A DNA stretch of 64,000 nt from JARRQJ01 sp963810615. Lineage in GTDB: Bacteria > Pseudomonadota > Gammaproteobacteria > DRLM01. Positions within the stretch are counted from its first letter, which is position 1. The number at the start of each line of letters is the position of its first letter. The position numbers were made by a program, and so were the translations under genes. The stretch is taken from NCBI GenBank assembly GCA_963810615.1, contig CAWEOA010000001.1, positions 294,189 to 358,188 of the forward strand. The letters are read 5' to 3'. The notes below the pieces were generated by a model. It saw only the letters and a list, made by a program, of their open reading frames with translations, ran no database searches and was not told the origin of the DNA. Positions 6,293 through 15,366 of this stretch are shown one piece after another.

Positions 6293-8935
6293 ATGGAACC
6301 CAATGCCGAATCAGCCAAGGTTTCCGAATCGAAGCCGGGAGAGAACCCCGATATGCCGGACGATTTGAAATCCCTGTCCATTTCGGAAGTGGAGAAAAAA
6401 TTGGGGTCGTCGCCGGACGGCCTGAGTCAGTCGGAGGCGCAGAAACGTTTGGCCCAATATGGGCCTAACGAGCTTGAAGAAAAGAAAACCAGCGCCTTTC
6501 TGAAATTCCTCAGCTATTTCTGGGGACCGATTCCATGGATGATCGAAGCCGCCGTGGTCCTGTCGGCGGTCGACCAACATTGGCCGGATTTTGGCATCAT
6601 CCTCGTGCTGCTGCTGGCCAATGCCGTGGTTGGATTCTGGGAAGAGCACCAGGCGGGCAACGCCATCGCCGCACTGAAGGCCAAGCTGGCGATCAAGGCC
6701 CAGGTGAAACGCGATGGAAAATGGACCCACCCGGCGGCACGTGAACTGGTGCCCGGCGACGTCATTCATTTGCGTCTTGGCGACATCGTGCCGGCGGATG
6801 CACGCTTGCTGGAGGGCGACCCGATAGAAGTGGATCAGTCCGCGCTGACGGGCGAGTCCTTGCCCGTCACGCACGAATCCGGTGACGCGGTGTTTTCCGG
6901 TTCCATCATCCGTACCGGCGAAATCGATGCGCTGGTGTACGCCACGGGATCAAACACGTACTTCGGCAAGACCGCACAACTGGTGCAGGGGGCGCAGACC
7001 GTTAGCCATTTTCAGCGTGCAGTGTTGAAGATCGGGAATTACCTGATCATCCTTGCGGTAACCCTGGTGGCGGTTATTATCACGGTTGCGCTGTTCCGTG
7101 GCGATCCGATCCTTACCACTCTGCAGTTCGCCCTGGTGCTGACCGTGGCCGCGATTCCCGTGGCGATGCCCACGGTGCTGTCGGTGACTATGGCGGTCGG
7201 TGCCCGTCTCCTGGCCAAAAAAGGGGCTATCGTGACCCGGCTGGCGGCCATCGAGGAACTGGCCGGTGTGGACGTGTTGTGCTCGGACAAGACCGGCACT
7301 CTGACCCAGAACAAACTGACGCTGGGTGACCCGTTCAGTGTCGATGGCACCACTGCCGAGCAAGTCATCCTCAATGCTGCGCTGGCGTCGCGCGCGGATA
7401 ATAAGGACACCATCGACCTGGCCGTGCTGGGCGGCCTGAACAACGATCAGGCTTTGCAAGGCTATCAGGTGGTCCATTTCCAACCGTTCGATCCGGTGCA
7501 TAAGCGCACCGAAGCCATCATCAAGGCCGCGGACGGCAAAGAGTTCAGTGTGACCAAGGGTGCGCCGCAGGTGATCCTGGAATTATCTGCTAACGCCGAT
7601 GATGTGGTTTCCGCCGTTGATAAAGCCGTCAACGAATTTGCGACGCGCGGCTTCCGTTCCCTGGGCGTGGCGCGTGCCGATCAGCAAGGTCGGTGGCTGT
7701 TCCTCGGCGTATTGCCGCTGTTTGATCCGCCGCGAGAACAGGCCAAGGCGACCATCGCGACCGCCCGTCAGATGGGTGCGAATATCAAGATGGTGACGGG
7801 TGATGCTCTGGCCATCGCACGGGAAACCGCCGTGAAATTGGGCTTGGGTACCAATATTCTCGACGCCAGCGGTTTTGGCGGCACCAAGCATCTCGAAACG
7901 GCGCAGTTGGCGGAGTCCATTGAGAAAGCGGACGGCTTCGCCCAGGTGTTCCCCGAACACAAGTTTCACATTGTGGACGTCCTGCAGCAGCGCGGCCACA
8001 TCGTCGGCATGACGGGCGACGGGGTAAACGATGCCCCGGCGCTAAAGAAGGCCGACTGCGGCATCGCCGTTTCCGACGCGACCGACGCGGCGCGCGCGGC
8101 GGCGGACATCGTGCTGATGACGCCCGGCCTGTCGGTGATCATCAACGCGATAGAGGAGAGCCGGAAAATTTTTCAGCGTATGAACAGCTACGCGATTTAC
8201 CGCATCGCCGAGACATTGCGCGTGCTGTTGTTCATGACGCTGGCGATCCTGATCTTCAACTTTTATCCATTAACGGCGGTGATGATCGTGATGCTGGCCT
8301 TGCTCAATGACGGGGCCATCCTGTCTATCGCCTATGATAACGTTCATTACAAGGATAAGCCCGAGGCCTGGAACATGCGCATGGTGCTGGGCGTTGCCAC
8401 GGTGCTGGGCCTCATCGGACCTGTGGCGGCATTTGGGCTGTTCTACCTTGGCGATCGCATCTATCACCTCGATCGTGGACACATCCAAACATTGATGTAC
8501 CTGATGCTGTCCGTGGCGGGGCATCTGACGATTTTCCTGACGCGCACGCGCGGTCCGTTCTGGTCCATACGCCCTGCCTGGATTTTGCTGCTGGCAGTGG
8601 TCGGCACACAATTAGCGGCGACGCTGATCGCGGTATATGGGGTGTTTATGACTCCGCTCGGCTGGGGCTGGGCTCTGTTCGTCTGGGCTTATGCGCTGGT
8701 GTGGTTCCTGGTGAGCGATCGCGTGAAACTGCTTGCGTACCGGGTGTTCGATCCCACGGAAGCGCCCCTATTGGGTAGGAAACCCGTCGAGGCCAATACA
8801 TCAGTCGACGAGACAACGCAGATCGGCAAGCGTGCCTATGAACTCTATGAACGGCGAGATCGCCGCGATGGTCATGCAGTTGAAGATTGGCTTCAGGCGG
8901 AGCGCGATATCCGTAAAGATAAGTCACCCAAATAA
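6293..8935 (+). CDS. P-type ATPase, plasma-membrane H+-ATPase (PMA1) type
   Basis: 880-residue P3A-like cation ATPase. Motifs in order: N-terminal cation-ATPase domain (SQSEAQKRLAQYGPNELEEKK), dephosphorylation motif ALTGESLPVT, phosphorylation site SDKTGTLTQNKLT (Asp is the phospho-acceptor), KGAPQ in the nucleotide domain, MVTGDALAIARETA and hinge TGDGVNDAPALKKADCGIAV. There is no N-terminal metal-binding CxxC domain. About ten membrane helices are predicted. The short PMA-like loop lengths and sequence favour H+ export over Ca2+ or heavy metals; substrate is inferred. A CAGGAGA RBS lies upstream of the ATG. It follows the Na+ ATPase operon, so it could supply a proton motive force beside the Na+ circuit. 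Confidence 0.92.
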   Translation: MEPNAESAKVSESKPGENPDMPDDLKSLSISEVEKKLGSSPDGLSQSEAQKRLAQYGPNELEEKKTSAFLKFLSYFWGPIPWMIEAAVVLSAVDQHWPDFGIILVLLLANAVVGFWEEHQAGNAIAALKAKLAIKAQVKRDGKWTHPAARELVPGDVIHLRLGDIVPADARLLEGDPIEVDQSALTGESLPVTHESGDAVFSGSIIRTGEIDALVYATGSNTYFGKTAQLVQGAQTVSHFQRAVLKIGNYLIILAVTLVAVIITVALFRGDPILTTLQFALVLTVAAIPVAMPTVLSVTMAVGARLLAKKGAIVTRLAAIEELAGVDVLCSDKTGTLTQNKLTLGDPFSVDGTTAEQVILNAALASRADNKDTIDLAVLGGLNNDQALQGYQVVHFQPFDPVHKRTEAIIKAADGKEFSVTKGAPQVILELSANADDVVSAVDKAVNEFATRGFRSLGVARADQQGRWLFLGVLPLFDPPREQAKATIATARQMGANIKMVTGDALAIARETAVKLGLGTNILDASGFGGTKHLETAQLAESIEKADGFAQVFPEHKFHIVDVLQQRGHIVGMTGDGVNDAPALKKADCGIAVSDATDAARAAADIVLMTPGLSVIINAIEESRKIFQRMNSYAIYRIAETLRVLLFMTLAILIFNFYPLTAVMIVMLALLNDGAILSIAYDNVHYKDKPEAWNMRMVLGVATVLGLIGPVAAFGLFYLGDRIYHLDRGHIQTLMYLMLSVAGHLTIFLTRTRGPFWSIRPAWILLLAVVGTQLAATLIAVYGVFMTPLGWGWALFVWAYALVWFLVSDRVKLLAYRVFDPTEAPLLGRKPVEANTSVDETTQIGKRAYELYERRDRRDGHAVEDWLQAERDIRKDKSPK

Positions 8936-9165
8936 ACCAAGCCGATCCGTGCGGCAGGTGTTGCCGAAGTCATAATAATTTAATCGATCTATCCAGTTAC
9001 TAAAAAGCACTGTTGCGAGCATGCTGAGAGCAAATAATACTTTCAAGGCGGTATGTGGACGCTATGGCCCGCAAGGGCGATGATTCGCATGGGCGGCAAA
9101 ATATTCCCGCGTTTCAAGAGCAATACAGGTGCGGGAGAAGCCCGCTTATCCGCGACAGCGATGTG

Positions 9166-9424
9166 AGTGCCGCCATTTTTCGCAAAATCCGATGGGGCCT
9201 CCAAGCCCCCTGTCGCTTGCAGATTGTGGCGCGATTGATGCCTTCGGCGCCCGCCTTTGCCTTGCGTCCGCAACGGTACCGCCTCTGACGCGGCGGACCA
9301 TGGCTCCCACACCGGCTACGCCGCTTCGCTATGCCTCATACTTATGTATCCGCCCGCGTTATCGCACAGACTCCGACAAAAGCCCGGCCCTCCGGCTAGC
9401 CGGGGCTTTTCGCACCTCGCTGAT
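9166..9424. repeat. Diverged non-coding repeat, copy A
   Basis: Matches copy B (about 10724-10920) in the same orientation. Shared blocks include 'GCCTTCGGCGCCCGCCTT', the 'ATTGCCTCAT/TATGCCTCAT' region, 'CCGCCCGCG', 'GACTCCGACA' and a final 'CTCCGGCT.GCCGGGGCTT.TCGCA.CTCGC'. The copies differ by substitutions and by a roughly 60-base insertion in A. They flank the Crp/Fnr gene. No reading frame is conserved. Confidence 0.6.
9377..9410. terminator. Hairpin at the end of repeat copy A, possible bidirectional terminator
   Basis: AAAAGCCCGGC ... GCCGGGGCTTTT forms a GC-rich stem of about 11 pairs with one bulge, flanked by A-run and T-run, so it could end transcription from either side. It is far (about 440 bases) from the P-type ATPase stop and precedes the Crp/Fnr gene. 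Confidence 0.5.
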
Positions 9425-9698
9425 AGTGGTGAAGATGGCTGTATATTATTGATAATATTAAAGTAAATGTTGCTCTCGGGCGATGGTTTCTCACCTAATG
9501 GTCGGTTCGCACAAGCACTGCAAGCTGTAGCTTCCATTCTTTACGATTAAGCTTGTAAATCAAATTGGTACTACTATACTTAATTTGATCTTAAGGAAAT
9601 CAGGGGGCTGACAGGTTGATCTTCCTGCGCGGCTGGCGGGCGATTCCTTAGGTAGTTTTTAGGACTTTGGAGCGTATTGGACAACCTGGAGCTCTTGG

Positions 9699-10490
9699 AT
9701 GTCTTTCCCACGTCCGGAACAAAATAGACTTCTCGCCGCCTTGCCGGATGGCGCGCGCGAGCGCCTCTGTCCCCATCTTGTATCCGTACAGATGCCGTTT
9801 GGCGACGTACTTTACGAACAAGGTTGCCGGTCGCGATACGTCTATTTTCCCACGACCTCCATAGTGTCTCTTCTGTACGTCACGGCAGATGGTGCAACGG
9901 CTGAGGCTGCAATGGTAGGAAAAGAAGGCTTACTCGGCGTTGCCCAGTTCATGGGTGGTGAAACCACAACGGGTCGGGCTATTGTGCAGAACATGGGCCA
10001 CGGCTTCCGGCTCGATGCGCATTTGCTCAAGGATGAATTCAATCGTGGCGGGCCACTGATGCATCTGCTACTGCGTTACACCCAAGCGCTAATTACACAG
10101 ATGTCCCAGACGGCGGTCTGCAATCGTTTTCATAGCGTACAACAGCAACTGAGCTACTGGCTGCTGATGAACCTGGATAGGATGCCTTCGAACAAACTGA
10201 TCATGACTCAGTCGATGATCTCCAGTATGCTCGGCGTACGCCGTGAGGGCATCACGGCAGCCGCCAGTAAATTACAACGCGACGGGTTTATTAACTACAA
10301 TCGGGGACACATTTCCATACTGGATCGGTCGGGACTGGAGGCGGAAGCCTGCGAGTGCTATAAGGTGGTCAAAAATGAATTCGATCGTTTACTCCCCAAG
10401 TGGCAAGCGCCGGATGACCGAACAGCCCCATACAGTTGTGTGCCCGAGCATTATGCTAACGACGAGGCAATCGCCCGGAGCACTGGATAA
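9699..10490 (+). CDS. Crp/Fnr-family transcriptional regulator
   Basis: 263-residue regulator. Residues about 10-130 form the cyclic-nucleotide-binding-like beta-roll (FGDVLYEQGCRSRYVYFPTTSIVSLLY, then MVGKEGLLGV); the classical cAMP-contacting Arg-Ser pair is absent, so the ligand is unknown. A dimerisation helix is followed by a winged helix-turn-helix (about 180-235: MTQSMISSMLGVRREGITAAASKLQRDGFINYNRGHISILDR). No Fe-S cysteine cluster of FNR type is visible. The gene stands alone between two copies of a non-coding repeat. It is a paralogue of the broken gene at 13233-13959, sharing the 'LGVRR.GIT.AA..LQ...INYNRGHI..(I/L)DR.GLEA..C.CY' C-terminus. Confidence 0.9.
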   Translation: MSFPRPEQNRLLAALPDGARERLCPHLVSVQMPFGDVLYEQGCRSRYVYFPTTSIVSLLYVTADGATAEAAMVGKEGLLGVAQFMGGETTTGRAIVQNMGHGFRLDAHLLKDEFNRGGPLMHLLLRYTQALITQMSQTAVCNRFHSVQQQLSYWLLMNLDRMPSNKLIMTQSMISSMLGVRREGITAAASKLQRDGFINYNRGHISILDRSGLEAEACECYKVVKNEFDRLLPKWQAPDDRTAPYSCVPEHYANDEAIARSTG

Positions 10491-10723
10491 CGCCCAGGTG
10501 CGGTAGTCAAGCACAGCAGTGGTGGGTTTGGATTGCTGCATTCCCTAGTCGTGCTGTTTAGCGGCTAGCCATTGCGGTGCCGACTTGAAGCTCGCGCGAT
10601 GACAGAGAGCATAGATCGGGGGTACCGCCGATATGGGCAAGGTTCATTTTCATCGGCCGATTAATGGTGCAGGTCAGGCTCGATCGCACAGATGGGCGCA
10701 TAGCGGGTGAGGGATGGAAGGCA

Positions 10724-10920
10724 GGCCACTTTCGCGAAACCCGATCGGACGCCCAAGTTACCCCGGGGAGCGAAATAGGCGACGATTGATGGCTTCGGCG
10801 CCCGCCTTGGCCCTGCGTTCGCCACGGGTATAACGGTTCGATTGCCTCATATTTTGTCTCCGCCCGCGCTGACTCCGACATAACGGCAGGTACTCCGGCT
10901 GGCCGGGGCTTATCGCATCT
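10724..10920. repeat. Diverged non-coding repeat, copy B
   Basis: Second copy of the element at 9166-9424, same orientation, downstream of the Crp/Fnr gene and upstream of ppk2. It keeps 'TTCGGCGCCCGCCTT', 'TTGCCTCATA', 'CCGCCCGCG', 'GACTCCGACA' and 'ACTCCGGCTGGCCGGGGCTT', but the terminal stem seen in copy A has decayed. Confidence 0.55.
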
Positions 10921-10993
10921 CGCATTGCTCTCCTTGCTATCGCAGTTCGTTATACTATGCAGCGCAGTCTTAGCGACAACTTAAAGGAGAGAG

Positions 10994-11887
10994 ATGAAAA
11001 TCAACTCCAAGGATTACCGGGTTCAGCAAGGCGAAAAAGTCAAACTCAAGAAGTGGCCGACGCTCATCAAGCCCGTTTATCATTCGAAGGAACAGTATAA
11101 AGAGCTTCTCGAAGCTCAGGTGAGCGAGTTGAGCTCACTGCAGAAACTGCACTATGCGTCCAACCGCTACGCGGTGCTGCTAATTTTTCAAGCGATGGAC
11201 GCCGCCGGGAAGGATGGCGCCATTCGGCACGTCATGTCCGGGATCAATCCTCAAGGTTGTCAGGTGTTCAGTTTCAAACACCCAAGCGCGACGGAACTGG
11301 ACCACGATTTTCTGTGGCGAACTGCCCAGTGCCTGCCCGAACGCGGGCGGATCGGTATCTTCAACCGCTCCTACTATGAGGAGGTTTTGATCGTTCGCGT
11401 GCATCCGGAGATTCTGCGCAGTCAGAGGTTACCGGACGGTCTGCGTACGGAGAAAACCATCTGGAAGGAACGATATCGTTCCATCGTTGATTTGGAAAAT
11501 CATCTCTATCGTAACGGTACACGAATCATCAAATTCTTCCTTCATCTGTCGGAAGAAGAGCAAAGAAAGCGCTTTTTGGCTAGGATTGACGAGCCGGAAA
11601 AAAACTGGAAGTTCAGTCTCGCCGACATTGAAGAGCGGAAATTCTGGAAAGAGTACATGCAAGCCTATGAGGCATGTTTGAGTGCAACGAGCACAAAAAA
11701 ATCGCCCTGGTACGTGGTTCCCGCCGACGACAAGGAAAATGCCCGTCTGATTATTTCACAAATATTTCTCGATACTTTCAAAGCGCTTAAAATGCGTTAT
11801 CCCAAAACGGATACGAAGCGACGTCAGGAATTGCTGACGATCCGCCGTCGGCTTATGCAGGAAGACCCAGGTAGCGGCGGAACTTAG
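10994..11887 (+). CDS. ppk2: Polyphosphate kinase 2 family (PPK2) phosphotransferase
   Basis: 297-residue single-domain PPK2, a cytoplasmic P-loop enzyme that transfers phosphate between polyphosphate and nucleoside mono- or diphosphates. Walker A is in FQAMDAAGKDGAIRHVM (about residues 66-82). GIFNRSYYEEVLIVRVHPE and the lid region with KRFLARIDEPEKNWKFS and ERKFWKEYMQAYE are family signatures. The short length and single domain fit class I or III enzymes; I cannot tell whether AMP or ADP is the acceptor. RBS AAAGGAGAGAG is immediately upstream of the ATG. The gene is monocistronic. Confidence 0.93.
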   Translation: MKINSKDYRVQQGEKVKLKKWPTLIKPVYHSKEQYKELLEAQVSELSSLQKLHYASNRYAVLLIFQAMDAAGKDGAIRHVMSGINPQGCQVFSFKHPSATELDHDFLWRTAQCLPERGRIGIFNRSYYEEVLIVRVHPEILRSQRLPDGLRTEKTIWKERYRSIVDLENHLYRNGTRIIKFFLHLSEEEQRKRFLARIDEPEKNWKFSLADIEERKFWKEYMQAYEACLSATSTKKSPWYVVPADDKENARLIISQIFLDTFKALKMRYPKTDTKRRQELLTIRRRLMQEDPGSGGT

Positions 11888-12429
11888 TATATATGTCAAC
11901 GGGCCGAGGCTGGAGGACGCGCGATTCGTCCCAGTGGCCGGGGTTTTCCTGGTGATTCCTTGTGATTTCCATATGGCGTCAGTCGTCTCCCCATTGGCGA
12001 GACTAATCGAGGTCGACTTCTCATTTTTCCTTCTTGGTCTGAGGCCTCTACTTCATTAAGTGGCAAATATTACCTATAGCGTTGCAGAGAAATATTACTA
12101 AGGTAACGCTGCGACGAATTTCATTCGTACCTCCTTATTTATCATGACTTTAGCTGGATTGTCGGCTGCGCCGCTCAGCAAGTTTTCCGATCTCAGTTTC
12201 ATTCCAGCGGAGATTGCCTAGGAACCTTCGGAGACTTCGCAAAAAAGTGCGCTATTTATGTGCTCCAGCGTACAGACCAATGTTTGCGATTATGAGATAC
12301 ATCTTCAATAAGGTGGAAATGAGCCGGATAATGACGTAGCACTCCTAGATCTGAAATAGAAATAGAGAGATGGTATACGTCAATATTCTCTTCATTAATC
12401 TGATGGATGAAAATAATGGGAGTCATGTC
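11888..12429. other. Intergenic stretch, no gene seen
   Basis: About 540 bases, AT-richer than the surroundings, with no reading frame of convincing composition on either strand. It must hold the promoter of the PEP-CTERM gene. No strong terminator was recognised after ppk2. Confidence 0.5.
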
Positions 12430-12813
12430 ATGCTCAAGAAATCGGTTATATCCGTGTGTCTGTGCGGAATGATGTGGGCAGGGATTTGCCAGGCGGGTTT
12501 CCTTGGCAACAATAGTGACTTGAAATTTCTAAAGGACATTAATAACGTCGGCGACACGACAGCCATTGCCACGGATCGTACAAAAGCTACGCAAGGTAAT
12601 GGTAATGTGGTGGATAACCCGCAAACCCAGTCTGTCGATTCACAAAAGCATCCGGGTGATCTAAGCCTTATCTCCGACACGCAGAGTGTGCAGGTGGCGG
12701 CGGCCGTGTCAGTACCGGAACCCGGGACATTCTATTTAATCGCGATGGGTCTGATGGTTATGGGAATGCTTGTATATGTGCGGAAACGGCGCGTGAAACC
12801 GGTGCGGCGATGA
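12430..12813 (+). CDS. PEP-CTERM sorting-domain protein, small exported
   Basis: 127-residue protein. An N-terminal signal peptide (MLKKSVISVCLCGMMWAGICQA) is followed by a low-complexity polar Asn/Asp/Thr/Gln-rich middle, then VPEPGTFYLIAMGLMVMGMLVYVRKRR: the Pro-Glu-Pro motif, a membrane helix and an Arg-rich tail that define PEP-CTERM substrates of exosortase. The mature part has no recognisable enzyme domain, so it is probably a cell-surface or exopolysaccharide-associated protein. The ATG at 12430 is chosen because the signal peptide starts there; an in-frame GTG/ATG start 20 codons upstream would spoil it. No exosortase (EpsH) gene is in the window. Confidence 0.88.
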   Translation: MLKKSVISVCLCGMMWAGICQAGFLGNNSDLKFLKDINNVGDTTAIATDRTKATQGNGNVVDNPQTQSVDSQKHPGDLSLISDTQSVQVAAAVSVPEPGTFYLIAMGLMVMGMLVYVRKRRVKPVRR

Positions 12814-13232
12814 TCGCATCTGAATATATGGGCTGAACAGTACGGACAAGCTTATATTTTCATCCGATTAGTCGATGATGTTCTAATCGCCGACAGCATA
12901 GATTCGCTCCCACTCGAGATGTGCGTGAGATTATCCGCAAATGCGAACTGGCGGCCGTCTTCAGGTCGAAATTCGTGATGTCTATTACATTGAAGCTGTT
13001 CTGAGTGGTGAAGCTGGCAGTGTCGGTGTCTGTCCGTTTTGCATTCCAGTAAAGAAAATCCGGCTTGGCATCCCGCTAAATTTCTCTGCTAAGGGAAGGC
13101 CAAGCAATGTTTGTAGCGGCAAGCCAAATATAACCTATCTATACACGGTCATTCGTGTTCGGCAAGCCTTCAATCGAGGCTGGCGAGAAGGTATGAGATA
13201 AGTATAGCTTGAGAATGCTGTATTAGGTGAGC
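12814..13232. other. Intergenic stretch, no gene seen
   Basis: An 86-codon open frame at 12941-13201 has no ribosome binding site and no recognisable domain. I treat this stretch as non-coding. Confidence 0.45.
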
Positions 13233-13959
13233 TCAATTGCGTGGACCATACGGTAAACTACAATCATTCATAATCCGATCGTAGTTTACCTTATCGGCCC
13301 TATAACACCGGCAAGAGGCGGCCTCTAGGCCACGGCGGTCAATAACTTTGATATGGCCGCGGTTATAGTTGATCAGATCGCGCTTTTGCAATGCGCCTGC
13401 GGCTTTGGTAATGCCGACCCGACGCACGCCCAGCATGAAGGCTAGATATTCTTGGGTGATATGCAGCTCGTCAGAATGTGCCCGGTCATGAGTCATCAGC
13501 AGCCAGCGGGCGAGGCGCTCTTCCACCACATGAAAGCGGGTGCACGCCGCCATCTGCGCGAGCTGGCTCAATCGCACATAGATGTAGTGGTTGAGAATAC
13601 TTTGCAGTGCCGGACTCTGGCTAAGTACTGCGGCGAAACGGCTCGGCCTTCATCCGCAAAGCAGGACCTTCACCCTGTACCAAAGCATGCAGCGGTGAAA
13701 CATCTATCCCAAGAACGAGAGAAATACCGTGCATGCCTTCATTGCCGACCAAGGACACCTCCAGTCTGGAGTGGCTGTCGATCGGGTTAACCATAGAAAT
13801 AAAACTGTCGGTGGGAAAGTAGACATGACGGATTATCTCGTTGGGCTCGCAGAGAATGTCAGCGAAAACAAGATCGACTGGCTCGCACTCCGCAAGTAAA
13901 TGTTGCTTGTCATTGCGTGGCAAAGCGGCTATCAGGTGATTTGTATAAGGTGCGCGCAT
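13233..13959 (-). pseudogene. Crp/Fnr-family regulator, frameshifted
   Basis: The N-terminal part (start at 13959, MRAPYTNHLIAALPRNDKQHLL) reads through the beta-roll (ILCEPNEIIRHVYFPTDSFISMV, VGNEGMHGIS) to ALRMKAEPFRR and then stops at a TAG near 13621. The next frame resumes at once with LSQSPALQSILNHYIYVRLSQLAQMAACTRFH, the dimerisation helix and the winged helix (ITQEYLAFMLGVRRVGITKAAGALQKRDLINYNRGHIKVIDR). One extra C in the CGCCGC run near 13630-13640 explains the break. The rest of the frame is clean, so the lesion is recent or is a sequencing insertion. It is a paralogue of the intact gene at 9699-10490. Confidence 0.85.
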
Positions 13960-14643
13960 AGATGGACGATGAAATATCCTACTGTGTTGGTCCCGAAGTA
14001 ATGGGCGGTATGAGAAAACCAACAATCTAATGCTGATGTCGAATGGGATTTGCAGGATATAGTTGCATCCAACCCGGTCAACAGCGCTTAGGTAAGGTCC
14101 GTAATTGGGGGAACCTGCTAAAGGATAGGGGGTGATGCAGGTAAATTCCGTGCGTTATCGAACATAGCGCACAGATGCATACGATTTCGGGCAGTCCATA
14201 GGAAATAACTTGGTTGTCGTAATGATTCTATGGCTCGATATAAGATCTATAGTTGATGCGTTACGCATAGAAAACCGCCACCCATATATTTTTGAGCTTA
14301 ATACAATTTTCCATGCAACGACATGTGTGTATAGGTAATGGATGTTTGAATCACTGAGGCGACAAGGCCTCGCCCCCTGTAATCCCATTATGGTGATTCG
14401 AAGTAGGAGGGTCGGTCTGTTTGCGGCAAGACAGAAGGTGTGCTGATTTTGCCTTAGCCTTAATGGCCGGTACAGGTGAGATGATGATGTCGTATGTGTG
14501 TTAGCGTACAGAACGTCTTGTGTGGAAGGTGTATAAATCAACACCGGGAATAGTCGTAGAGGGGATTTAACCGATGTTGCGAGGCCTGATTAATCTCAGA
14601 TTCGTTAAGGATATTAAGGGTGGCGGTTGCGCTACGCAAAAGT

Positions 14644-14787
14644 ATGAATAACGGTCGGGATTTTGGTGGCGATGGCGGCATGACGTTTAGTCAAGCTGCA
14701 ACGCACAGGGAGCTGATTGGCTCAAGCATCAAGACGGTGGGCTGGCGGCGACGGTATCCGCCGGATCTAATCGAGATGATGCTATGA
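14644..14787 (+). CDS. Possible 47-residue small protein of unknown function
   Basis: Short frame beginning MNNGRDFGGDGGMTFSQ and ending in a basic/acidic tail WRRRYPPDLIEMML. It ends 48 bases before a strong intrinsic terminator (14836-14869) that otherwise has no gene to serve. No convincing Shine-Dalgarno precedes the ATG. It could instead be the end of a decayed gene, or the transcript could be a small RNA. Confidence 0.25.
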   Translation: MNNGRDFGGDGGMTFSQAATHRELIGSSIKTVGWRRRYPPDLIEMML

Positions 14788-14835
14788 CCGGATTTTCATA
14801 GGATGAAATCTTAATGGTAATGGATGACCTCCCTT

Positions 14836-14869
14836 AGGCCCTGCATCCCCTGGCAGGGCCTTTTTTTTC
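14836..14869 (+). terminator. Intrinsic terminator with no obvious gene
   Basis: A perfect 9-bp stem AGGCCCTGC/GCAGGGCCT with an 8-base loop, followed by a run of eight or more T. This is the strongest terminator in the window. The nearest upstream annotated gene on the + strand is more than 2 kb away, so an unannotated transcript probably ends here. Confidence 0.85.
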
Positions 14870-15366
14870 TAGGGAAGGCCTAGCGCCATTGCGGTGAACG
14901 TAAGATGACTCATATACAATGCTATTTCCTGTCAAGTAATGGGGTGGATTTTAAGGTCGGCGATGGCGAGTTTATGTGCGTTACCGAACAGATGGGTTGG
15001 AATTTGCGTTTTACCCTAATCGCTTTAATAGGATATTGCAGATAGATGGGTGAATTAGCCCCTTAAATAATTATTTAATTCGGCATTCGTATGCCGGCAT
15101 GGTGATTTTGCGTGGCTTATTATTGTGACTTACTTTGTTTTGCAGATGAGGTTCTGATTGATTGGTCATTTAGGGAACACTGGGAAATTTCATATCAGCG
15201 GATTCATCAGGAATGATGTGTGTAGTTGCTTCAACTCACATGGCGGAATTCCCGTAGGATCTAGGTCCCTTTAGTGAAATGACGATACGGAATTGAACAG
15301 GGTATCCATAATTATAAGGTGCTTGGAGATGTCTGCTTGGATGTGATTGCAGGGAGTTTTCCGGAT
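14870..15366. other. AT-rich intergenic region upstream of the first GGDEF-EAL gene
   Basis: Non-coding. It contains a perfect 16-base palindrome TTAAATAATTATTTAA at 15063-15078 and, directly after it, a small hairpin CGGCAT-TCGT-ATGCCG at 15081-15096. These could be a regulator site or part of a 5' leader for the downstream c-di-GMP genes. The region 13960-14640 is likewise empty of convincing genes. Confidence 0.4.

Noticed and set aside
12941..13201. 86-codon open frame after the PEP-CTERM gene
   Set aside because: No ribosome site or recognised domain.
14155..14544. 129-codon minus-strand open frame
   Set aside because: No ribosome site, no domain, and composition unlike a protein; chance frame in AT-rich non-coding DNA.
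14690..14800. Possible c-di-GMP riboswitch near AACGCACAGGG
   Set aside because: The first block resembles the GEMM motif but the second conserved block (GGGACGCAAAGCC type) is missing, and no GGDEF/EAL gene follows within 500 bases.
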